From Patescibacteria group bacterium (GTDB taxonomy: Bacteria; Patescibacteriota; Microgenomatia; UBA12405; JAHJSD01), in NCBI GenBank assembly GCA_018830585.1, contig JAHJSD010000043.1, positions 1 through 12,032 on the forward strand: a DNA stretch of 12,032 nucleotides. Direction: 5' to 3'. Below the pieces are notes generated by a model, which saw nothing but the letters and a program-made list of their open reading frames with translations, was not told the origin of the DNA and ran no database searches. A program made the translations under genes and the position numbers. This document shows, in pieces, positions 5,969 to 11,828 of this stretch. Numbering within the stretch: the stretch's first letter is position 1; each line of letters opens with the position of its first letter.

Positions 5969-5977
5969 ATTTTAACA
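5969..5977 (-). promoter_or_regulatory. Extended -10 of alpha/beta hydrolase (TGT-TAAAAT)
   Basis: On the minus strand TGTTAAAAT ends 6 nt before the GTG start at 5962. A -35 is not clear (TTCCTG at 17 nt). The spacing implies a leaderless mRNA. Confidence 0.5.
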
Positions 5978-6021
5978 AAACTTGACCAAATCAGGAAACG
6001 AGCCTTTAGCTTATTCGATTT

Positions 6022-6066
6022 TGGATCTCAGGTTTGACGATCCTGGATCGTCAAACCTGAGATCCA
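6022..6066. repeat. 45-nt palindrome with 22-bp perfect arms (site 4)
   Basis: The left arm 6022-6043 begins TGGATCTCAGGTTTGACG. The right arm 6045-6066 is its exact reverse complement, with a single central T. The core CGATCC-N-GGATCG matches sites 1-3 and 5, but the arms are far longer. It would form a cruciform in DNA or a long hairpin in RNA. It is centred about 80 nt from the hydrolase start and about 215 nt from the SGNH start. Confidence 0.85.
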
Positions 6067-6089
6067 GTGGTCGGGAGAGAGTTTGAACC

Positions 6090-6108
6090 TGACGATCCAG
6101 GATCGTCA
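6090..6108. repeat. GATCC-N-GGATC palindrome, site 5
   Basis: TGACGATCC-A-GGATCGTCA, perfect 9-bp arms. It repeats the TGACGATCC core of the long palindrome 24 nt to its left, with a short stretch similar to its arm (GTTTGAACC) just before it. Confidence 0.75.
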
Positions 6109-6223
6109 AAGGCTGGAGTTGGTGGTTGATGGCCACAGAGGTGGGGAAACAATGTACGGAGAGACAAAATATTACCATTTTGCTAGCGCCGGCAGGAGAA
6201 GGGGAGGAGGATGATTTCTTTTA

Positions 6224-6253
6224 TTGACAACTGGCACTCCCTGAACCTATGCT
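6224..6253 (+). promoter_or_regulatory. Promoter of SGNH hydrolase gene
   Basis: A perfect -35 TTGACA (6224-6229), an 18-nt spacer and a -10 TATGCT (6248-6253). The GTG start at 6260 follows 6 nt later, again a leaderless-type distance. A GGAG at 6254-6257 is too close (2 nt) to act as a ribosome-binding site. Confidence 0.6.
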
Positions 6254-6259
6254 GGAGAT

Positions 6260-7135
6260 GTGATTAAGAAGGGGTTTTTCATCATTTTTTTACTATCTTT
6301 TCTTTTGCCAAGACCCGCTTGGGCTCAGATGAGCATGTTCGGCCGTTTGCTAAGAGAGGGGTTTGGGCAAGAAACAATCTTGAGCCGTTTTGGCCGTTTG
6401 TTGGATTTTTTAAACGGACAAGAGAGGGACGAGAAAGAATCTCCGGTTTTGACGGCGGAAGTTTTAGGAGTAACAGTTCCGATCCCGGAACTGACAGTGG
6501 CGGTTTTGGGGGACTCGATGGTGGATGTTTTACGGCAGAGTCTGCCCCAGCTTAGGACTGCTTTGGAGAACCATTTTCCTAAAACGAAATTAAATCTTTA
6601 CAACTTCGGTGTTGGCGCTACCGATATGGAATACGCCTTGTTCCGGCTGACCAACGGCTACCAATACATGAGCGGAAGCTATTCTTCAGTTCTTTCGGTA
6701 AACCCCGACGTATTAGTTTTGGAGTCTTTTGCTTATAACAATTTCGGAGACAGTCAGGAAGGTTTGGATAAACAATGGCTTTTAATTGCCGGAATAATTG
6801 ATCAGGTCAAAAAAGTATCTTCGAAAACGGAAATAGTTTTGGCCAGTACCATCGCTCCGAATTCGTCGGTTTACGGCGACGGCATTGACGGTATAGGTTG
6901 GCCGCCGGACCAGAAAAGGGCCAGAGCGGAAACGGTTAAAAAATATTTACAGAACATGGTTAATTTCGCCGCTTCCGAAGGCTATCCTTTGGCCGATGCC
7001 TATCATTCGTCGATGGATGAAAACGGCCAGGGAAAACTGGAATATATCAGTACTGCTGATCACCTGCATCTTTCCGGCCCGGGCGGGGTTTTGTTTTGCC
7101 AAAAAGTGGCCGACACGATCAGGGGTTTGTGGTAG
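6260..7135 (+). CDS. Secreted SGNH/GDSL-family hydrolase
   Basis: 291 residues. A Sec signal peptide MIKKGFFIIFLLSFLLPRPAWA is likely cut after residue 22. Residues 23-75 form a charged stalk. The SGNH fold follows: block I is VAVLGDSMVD, with the catalytic Ser86 in GDS. Block II is NFGVGATD (Gly near 117-119). A block III-like Asn sits in ESFAYNNFGD (160/161). Block V is STADHLHLSGPGG, with the Asp267/His270 pair (DxxH). This family hydrolyses esters, often removing acetyl groups from polysaccharides or peptidoglycan, or acting on lipids. The exact substrate is open. It is the first gene of a plus-strand run of exported proteins, which suggests work on extracellular glycans. The start is GTG, with TTGACA/TATGCT just upstream. 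Confidence 0.88.
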   Translation: MIKKGFFIIFLLSFLLPRPAWAQMSMFGRLLREGFGQETILSRFGRLLDFLNGQERDEKESPVLTAEVLGVTVPIPELTVAVLGDSMVDVLRQSLPQLRTALENHFPKTKLNLYNFGVGATDMEYALFRLTNGYQYMSGSYSSVLSVNPDVLVLESFAYNNFGDSQEGLDKQWLLIAGIIDQVKKVSSKTEIVLASTIAPNSSVYGDGIDGIGWPPDQKRARAETVKKYLQNMVNFAASEGYPLADAYHSSMDENGQGKLEYISTADHLHLSGPGGVLFCQKVADTIRGLW

Positions 7136-7332
7136 GATTAAATTAACCTTAATAACGAAACTCCATATCCTCGCGGATGTGGAATCTTTCGCTTCTTCGG
7201 TGGAGTTGAAATCCCTGCCTGCCGGCAGGCAGGCGCCGACTTGTCAACCGAAGCTTCAGCGAAGGTTGAAGCAGAACATTTAACAGATGCATCTACGGCT
7301 GACGGCTGTGGTTTTCTGCGAAGGTGGACAAA
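7136..7332. other. Repeat-containing spacer after SGNH gene
   Basis: 197 nt with a CTTCGGTGGA element (also at 2999-3008), the 20-nt perfect palindrome at 7214-7233, and a CTTCAGCGAAGG mosaic element (7253-7264). An open frame through it is only the repeat read-through. AGGTGG at 7322-7327 provides a plausible ribosome-binding site for the small gene that follows. Confidence 0.6.
7214..7233. repeat. 20-nt palindromic repeat, copy B (perfect palindrome)
   Basis: CCTGCCTGCCGGCAGGCAGG reads the same on both strands. It differs at two bases from the copies at 3029-3048 and 9425-9444. Confidence 0.8.
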
Positions 7333-7440
7333 ATGAGTCCGAAAGCGTTTAAAAAAGCGGTTCTGATTTTCTTTTTAGTTTGGCTGATCCCGATAGTGAT
7401 TTTTTTGCTGTTTCATTTGTTTCGCGGAATCTTTGGTTAA
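7333..7440 (+). CDS. 35-residue single-span membrane peptide
   Basis: A short frame, MSPKAFKKAVLIFF through a hydrophobic stretch to HLFRGIFG and TAA. Residues 9-29 form one transmembrane helix flanked by basic residues (KAFKK before, HLFR after), giving a cytoplasmic positive N-terminus. ATG at 7333 has AGGTGG 5 nt upstream; a GTG at 7324 in the same frame is an alternative start. It lies between the SGNH gene and the Kelch-dockerin gene on the same strand, 47 nt before the latter. No family was recognised. It could be a small partner of the export or anchoring machinery, or a translated leader. The coding call rests on composition and the start signal only. Confidence 0.5.
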   Translation: MSPKAFKKAVLIFFLVWLIPIVIFLLFHLFRGIFG

Positions 7441-7475
7441 AAGAGTCTGCCCTTTTTGGCTTTAGCCGCCAGAGG

Positions 7476-7490
7476 GATAATTTTTTTATG
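7476..7490 (+). promoter_or_regulatory. -10-like box at Kelch-dockerin start
   Basis: GATAAT (7476-7481) ends 6 nt before the ATG at 7488, with a weak TTTTTG (7453-7458) at 17 nt spacing. The spacing agrees with the other leaderless-type starts. No Shine-Dalgarno sequence lies before the ATG, and this supports choosing 7488 over the upstream ATG-less extension of the frame. Confidence 0.4.
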
Positions 7491-9386
7491 GTCAATATTT
7501 TTTTGAACAACCTCTTTCTTGCTAACCGGCCAAAGAAGCGAGCGGGGAAGTTTTTTTCATCTTTTCTGCTTCTTCTGGCAAATCTCTTTCTCTTCGCTTT
7601 GCCTGTTTCGGCTTACGACTGGAGGGAAACTACCAGAATGCCTTATGTGGCCGGGCCTTACCGTTCACTGGCTTTTGATGAACCTAACAGGAGAATATAT
7701 TTAATTGGCGGCCGGGAAGGCCCTAATTATCCGGACCATCCTTCGAACTCGACTTTTTTGGGTGTTTTGAACAATGACCTTTCCATTACTTGGTCTAATA
7801 TGTCCAATCTTCCGGTACGTTTAGGAAGTAACGCGGCTGTCCTTTATCAAGGTAGTATTTTCAGTATCGGCGGGGAAGATGGTAGCTCTACCGGTTATTC
7901 CGGCAACAGGATAAAGAACACCTATCAGGGAATTTTAAACAGCTCCGGGGCAGTGACCGGCTGGAACAACCGCAGTGATATGACTTTGCCAAATTCGTCT
8001 TCTCGGGGACAAGCTCTTGTTTATAGCGGTAATATTTATTATTTTGACGGGTATAATAATAAAATATTAAAATCAAACGGTGGTTCTTGGCAGCAAGTGG
8101 GGGCTTTTCCGCAGGGATTGTTTTTTGCAAATGTTGACAGATTTACTGACTTTACTGTGGTCATCTCCAATAATAGAATTTATCTTTCCGGAGGTCAGGT
8201 AGCCAATAATAATACATCGGTTCTTAGGTGCCAGTTAAATAACGTTTATACTGCCAAATTTAATGCCGACGACACGATCGGCTCTTGGCAGAAAGTTCGT
8301 GATCACCCCGATGATGTGGTCCAGGACAAGGCCGGAAGTGGTGCAGATCTGGATTACTGGGGTATTAAGGCTTATCACTCGGCGGTGGTGCATAGCGGTT
8401 ATCTTTACATTGTCGGTGGTTCAAGCGCCAATTTTACCGACAATTGCCTTTTACCCAAGACTACTTATCCGGGTAGCAACATTTTTGTCAACGGATTAAC
8501 CGGAAGAACTTATCGGGCCAAGATTTTAACAGACGGGTCTTTGGCCGATTGGCAGATTTATGGTTGCCAGCCTGGCGCCGATTGTACCCAATTTGATTCA
8601 CTGCTTTGGGGAGGTAATAATGGCTTTGGGGCTCATCTCGGCGGCGCTTTTGTTTACCAAGACAAACTGTTTCTGTTGGGTGGCCTTAATTATCCGGGTT
8701 TTACCAGTAAAGTGGTTTACTTAGAATTAACTTTGTCTATTCCCACCAGTACGGTTGCTCCAACTCCGAGCAGTGTGGTCACTAACACTCCTACCCGTTC
8801 GCAGACACCAACTCCGACAACAACAAATACCGGAACGGTAACCGGACGGGTCTATTGCAGTAACAACCCGACACAAGGAATTGTCACTAATGTTGGGGCG
8901 AAGGACGGTAATAATCCGTCCAACTGGACGACGACGACCAGTGATATTAACGGCAATTTTACTATTCTTTTCTCTTTGCTTTCGCCGGCAACTGTATTTG
9001 CTGTCCGGGCAGGAACAGCTGTTCTTGGCAATACCGACTCTTTTTCCTATACTGCAACCGGGAGTGAGGTTATCTGTAATGGAGCGGGCTCTCTGATCCA
9101 GCACGAGATGTGTCCTTACAACAGTATCCGGGGGAGAACAATCGGCGGCTTTGATTTTAAAAGGGAGTGTTTTGTTCCCACCACCCCGAGTCCCACTCCG
9201 ATTCCTCTAACTCCGACACCTACCCCTATTCCCGGCGACCTTGATAAAAACGGCCGGGTTGACGGACTGGATGTGGTCTACTTGATTTCCTATTTAGGTA
9301 ATATTGCGGCCTGCCCCGGCTGTGATCTCGATCACAACGGACGAGTGGATGGCCTGGATGTGATAATGTTAATTGGTTATTTATAG
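7488..9386 (+). CDS. Secreted Kelch-type beta-propeller protein with C-terminal dockerin
   Basis: 632 residues from the ATG at 7488; the frame is open further upstream, but this ATG directly precedes the signal peptide (RPKKRAGKFFSSFLLLLANLF, cut after ALPVSA at residue 42). Residues 45-415 hold six Kelch-like blades, marked by RIYLIGGREG, SIFSIGGEDG, NIYYFDGYNN, RIYLSGGQV, YLYIVGGSS and KLFLLGGLN. A Thr/Pro linker (419-447) leads to a beta-sandwich-like domain (448-560), starting GTVTGRVYC as in carboxypeptidase-regulatory-like domains. A second linker ends in TPTPTPIPGD. Residues 584-632 are a type I dockerin-like module of two EF-hand-type loops (DLDKNGRVDGLD and DLDHNGRVDGLD, each followed by a short helix). 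Propellers of this kind bind sugars or proteins; a galactose-oxidase-like catalytic role is not supported. It is likely docked to a cohesin on the cell surface. Confidence 0.85.
   Translation: MVNIFLNNLFLANRPKKRAGKFFSSFLLLLANLFLFALPVSAYDWRETTRMPYVAGPYRSLAFDEPNRRIYLIGGREGPNYPDHPSNSTFLGVLNNDLSITWSNMSNLPVRLGSNAAVLYQGSIFSIGGEDGSSTGYSGNRIKNTYQGILNSSGAVTGWNNRSDMTLPNSSSRGQALVYSGNIYYFDGYNNKILKSNGGSWQQVGAFPQGLFFANVDRFTDFTVVISNNRIYLSGGQVANNNTSVLRCQLNNVYTAKFNADDTIGSWQKVRDHPDDVVQDKAGSGADLDYWGIKAYHSAVVHSGYLYIVGGSSANFTDNCLLPKTTYPGSNIFVNGLTGRTYRAKILTDGSLADWQIYGCQPGADCTQFDSLLWGGNNGFGAHLGGAFVYQDKLFLLGGLNYPGFTSKVVYLELTLSIPTSTVAPTPSSVVTNTPTRSQTPTPTTTNTGTVTGRVYCSNNPTQGIVTNVGAKDGNNPSNWTTTTSDINGNFTILFSLLSPATVFAVRAGTAVLGNTDSFSYTATGSEVICNGAGSLIQHEMCPYNSIRGRTIGGFDFKRECFVPTTPSPTPIPLTPTPTPIPGDLDKNGRVDGLDVVYLISYLGNIAACPGCDLDHNGRVDGLDVIMLIGYL
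9222..9275 (+). repeat. Near-identical dockerin-coding segment, copy 1
   Basis: 54 nt, matching 11636-11689 at 52 of 54 positions, covering the end of the linker and the first Ca-binding loop. The rest of the module (to 9386) aligns without gaps to 11800 but differs mostly at third codon positions. Confidence 0.75.
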
Positions 9387-9577
9387 TTTTATACGTGAAC
9401 CAAGAAAACTTGCCTGCCGGTTTACCTGTCTGCCGACAGGCAGGCCCGCCGAAATGGAGGGCAGGCAGGGCTATGGAAGGACAAAGTAGTCCTCGGCTGG
9501 ATAGTGTGACCAGGGAATCTGACAATTTTCGCTTCGGCCGGATTTTAGTGTTGGAACCGAAAAGGGGTTTATTTATA
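9387..9577. other. Spacer between the two dockerin genes
   Basis: 191 nt holding the 20-nt palindromic repeat copy C, neighbouring fragments of it (CCTGCCGG, GGGCAGGCAGG) and a small hairpin AGGAC-AAAGTA-GTCCT (9478-9493). The downstream frame is open through it, but the peptide (LPVCRQAG) is repeat read-through rather than protein. Confidence 0.6.
9425..9444 (-). repeat. 20-nt palindromic repeat, copy C
   Basis: Exact reverse complement of the copy at 3029-3048. Confidence 0.8.
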
Positions 9578-9579
9578 AT
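9551..9579 (+). promoter_or_regulatory. Promoter-like pair overlapping the start codon
   Basis: TTGGAA (9551-9556), a 17-nt spacer and a perfect TATAAT (9574-9579), whose last two bases are the A and T of the proposed ATG at 9578. If used, transcription would begin about 7 nt inside the gene, which does not fit the signal peptide. It may be a chance match, or the gene may depend on read-through from upstream. Confidence 0.3.
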
Positions 9580-11800
9580 GAGAAGAATCCGGGGGCTAAT
9601 ATTCTTAGGGGCTTCAATTTTATTAGTTTTCACGACCGGACACCTGTTTCTTTTCGGAAAATGGGAGAAAATAGTCAAACCTGCTGTGGCTTGGGATACG
9701 ATCGACTCCTTTGAAAATTCTTCCCTACCCGGCTGGCAGACTTTAAGTGGAGCTTCTGGAGTGAAAACCTGCAGCGATCAGTTTTATCACGGTGGCAGCT
9801 CGCTTTGTCTAAGGAAGCCTCCTGATCCCGAATACATTCAATTACAAAAAGCTATTTCCTTAACCACCAACAAGAAATTTTCGATCCGTTACTTCGATAA
9901 TTTAGAAAACAAAGGTACTTATTGGGGTGTTGAAAACAGTAGTGACGGTCAATATTACATGATTGGGATTCTTTCTGGTTCCCAATCTGTTAACCCCAAC
10001 AACTATTTTGTCAGATATAGCGACAGCTCCGGTAATAAACTATGGTTTGATACCGGCATCTTAAGAACTACAGGCTGGCATCAGTTTGAAATTGTGGTAA
10101 CGGAACTTGGAACATATGCCCGAATTGATGGTTTTAATACTACTTATTTGGGAGCTGTTAATGGTTATCGGCCCTTAAACAACGCCTTAACCAGTATTGA
10201 TAAAATCAACCTCGCTTGCACCTGGAATGTAACCAGCAACGACTATTATGATCTTTTAGAGTCAGAAGACATTCCGGCGTTCTCTACCGTTAGCCAGATG
10301 AGTTTAAAAAGACTTGAAGATTTTACCCAAAAATATAAAAATGACTTTTTAGGACCCCAGGGCTACTCGGTTAACCAAATCGCCATAGATAATGGCAATC
10401 AACTTTCCAGAACCGCTAGTAATTTAGCTCTTGCTCTTTCGGTATTGTGCTTGAATAAAGGAGAGGACTATTGTCCTGATTCTTTGGCTCTATCAAACAA
10501 GGTGAGGTTGTCTTACTACGAACCTGGTAACCAATGGAAAGCAGTTGATTCGAGTAATCCTAATTTCAAATACAACACTTCTCCATTAACTTTATATCCT
10601 CTGCTTTTGACGGCTTGGTTAAATAGAAATAGAGTAACTATTGGTGAATATAACAACTACCTATCGATCTTTGAAGCAGAAGCTAATTGGTTTACAATTC
10701 ATAATTTAATAGACCAGTTGCCTTCTTACCCGGGTAACACTAGCTCTGAAACTATAGCTTGGACCGGCGCCTTCTTGTCGTTGGCTGGCAAGGCCTATCA
10801 AAATTCAAGCTGGGAAACCATGGGAAATAAATATATCGAAGCTGCTCTCTCGGAACGATTTGTTGGTTCAGGTTTTAAGCTTTGTAATCATTATCTCTGT
10901 CCTCATCCCGGTTATGCTTTGTATACTTTGGCTTCGGTGGCAGAAGCAGGCTTGAGCTATAAATTACGCGGTCAGCCAATACCGACAACTTGGAAAAGCG
11001 GGGTCGATAGTCTCAACTTAAACAGCGTTAATCCCTATTTGGTTTTTAATAATCGCTATTATTATTCAAATTTTGTTCACGGAGTTGATGACTGGCATCG
11101 AACTCCGGTTGATTCGGGAATTTCTGCGTTCACCCTGCTTAAATATTTTAATTTGGGAGTAAATGATAAATTAGGAAAATATGTCTGGTTTGTGTCTGCC
11201 GATTATCAGGCATTTCCGGAAACAGGCGGATTAAATATTAGTTATCAGCTTGATAAATACGAGGTTGGTCAGGATATTAATAATGTCACAAAATACGTTG
11301 ACGGAATTCTTAATCGACATGAGATAAGACGTTTAATTAATAGTACCGTTGCTCTTTATGACGCAGTCACCTATTTTTACGAAGCTAATTTTTTATTACC
11401 GCCATTTTTACCTCCGGCCTCTCCGAGTCCTTCACCCTTACCAACATCTTCACCAACTTCTATTCCTACCAATACCCCGACCTTAGCTCCGCAATGCACG
11501 CCGGGAGACACTGCCTGCTGTAGCGACACTCAAATCAGAACTTGCAACTCTTTGCGCCAGTGGGGTTCCTGCCAAAACTGCGGCTTGGGACAAATTTGTT
11601 TAGACAATCGCTGCCAGACACTTTCGCCGACCCCCACCCCTATTCCCGGCGACCTTGATAAAAGCGGCTGGGTTGACGGACTGGATGTGATTTATCTTAT
11701 TTCTTACTTTGGCAATCTCGGCGCTTGTCCCGCTTGCGACCTTGATCATAACGGCAGAGTCGACGGGCTGGATGTGATCATGTTGATTGGTTATTTGTAG
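9578..11800 (+). CDS. Secreted multidomain protein: sugar-binding-like, helical, Cys-rich and dockerin domains
   Basis: 740 residues from the ATG at 9578, chosen because MRRIRGLIFLGASILLVF begins a signal peptide (cut near KPAVA, residue 38). Residues 40-215 look like a concanavalin/LamG-type beta-sandwich (DSFENSSLPGWQ, IRYFDNL, GWHQFEIVVTE, ARIDG). Residues 240-605 are mostly helical with aromatic-rich motifs (ETIAWTGAFLSLAGKAYQ, NFVHGVDDWHRTPVDSG, SADYQAFPETGG), reminiscent of alpha/alpha-barrel glycoside hydrolases or polysaccharide lyases; no catalytic residues can be named. A Pro/Ser/Thr linker (607-638) precedes a small domain with eight Cys (640-679), then PTPTPIPGD and a dockerin-like pair (692-740; DLDKSGWVDGLD and DLDHNGRVDGLD). 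The first loop has Trp in place of Arg. It probably acts on or binds a glycan outside the cell. Same strand as, and directly after, the Kelch-dockerin gene. Confidence 0.8.
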   Translation: MRRIRGLIFLGASILLVFTTGHLFLFGKWEKIVKPAVAWDTIDSFENSSLPGWQTLSGASGVKTCSDQFYHGGSSLCLRKPPDPEYIQLQKAISLTTNKKFSIRYFDNLENKGTYWGVENSSDGQYYMIGILSGSQSVNPNNYFVRYSDSSGNKLWFDTGILRTTGWHQFEIVVTELGTYARIDGFNTTYLGAVNGYRPLNNALTSIDKINLACTWNVTSNDYYDLLESEDIPAFSTVSQMSLKRLEDFTQKYKNDFLGPQGYSVNQIAIDNGNQLSRTASNLALALSVLCLNKGEDYCPDSLALSNKVRLSYYEPGNQWKAVDSSNPNFKYNTSPLTLYPLLLTAWLNRNRVTIGEYNNYLSIFEAEANWFTIHNLIDQLPSYPGNTSSETIAWTGAFLSLAGKAYQNSSWETMGNKYIEAALSERFVGSGFKLCNHYLCPHPGYALYTLASVAEAGLSYKLRGQPIPTTWKSGVDSLNLNSVNPYLVFNNRYYYSNFVHGVDDWHRTPVDSGISAFTLLKYFNLGVNDKLGKYVWFVSADYQAFPETGGLNISYQLDKYEVGQDINNVTKYVDGILNRHEIRRLINSTVALYDAVTYFYEANFLLPPFLPPASPSPSPLPTSSPTSIPTNTPTLAPQCTPGDTACCSDTQIRTCNSLRQWGSCQNCGLGQICLDNRCQTLSPTPTPIPGDLDKSGWVDGLDVIYLISYFGNLGACPACDLDHNGRVDGLDVIMLIGYL
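11636..11689 (+). repeat. Near-identical dockerin-coding segment, copy 2
   Basis: Matches 9222-9275 at 52 of 54 nt, at a constant offset of 2414. See copy 1. Confidence 0.75.
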
Positions 11801-11822
11801 ATAAAAATAAAAGTAGTAAAGT
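11795..11822 (+). promoter_or_regulatory. Weak promoter-like pair before the last gene
   Basis: TTGTAG (11795-11800, overlapping the previous stop), a 16-nt spacer and TAAAGT (11817-11822), which ends 6 nt before the ATG at 11829. The match is poor, but the -10 to ATG distance is the one seen at other genes here. No Shine-Dalgarno sequence was seen, and read-through from the dockerin gene 28 nt upstream is equally possible. Confidence 0.3.
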
Positions 11823-11828
11823 AAAGTA

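Larger units (their letters stand above)
5963..6259. other. Divergent spacer upstream of hydrolase and SGNH genes
   Basis: 297 nt. It holds the hydrolase promoter at the left, a 45-nt near-perfect palindrome, a second GATCC-N-GGATC palindrome, and the TTGACA promoter of the SGNH gene at the right. A 32-codon open frame at 6129-6227 exists but has no convincing start signals. Confidence 0.7.

Noticed and set aside
6129..6227. 32-residue open frame in the divergent spacer
   Set aside because: It has no -10 box or well-placed ribosome-binding site, no recognisable features, and ends within the TTGACA box of the next promoter.
7380..7487. N-terminal extension of the Kelch-dockerin protein
   Set aside because: It overlaps the small membrane-peptide frame, has no start signal, and precedes a well-formed signal peptide starting at 7488.
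9478..9493. Hairpin AGGAC-N6-GTCCT as a terminator of the Kelch-dockerin gene
   Set aside because: Short 5-bp stem, no T-run, and about 90 nt after the stop.
9395..9577. N-terminal extension of the second dockerin protein from an ATG at 9395
   Set aside because: The extension translates the 20-nt palindromic repeat and lies ahead of a clear signal peptide beginning at 9578; a signal sequence would not work 61 residues in.
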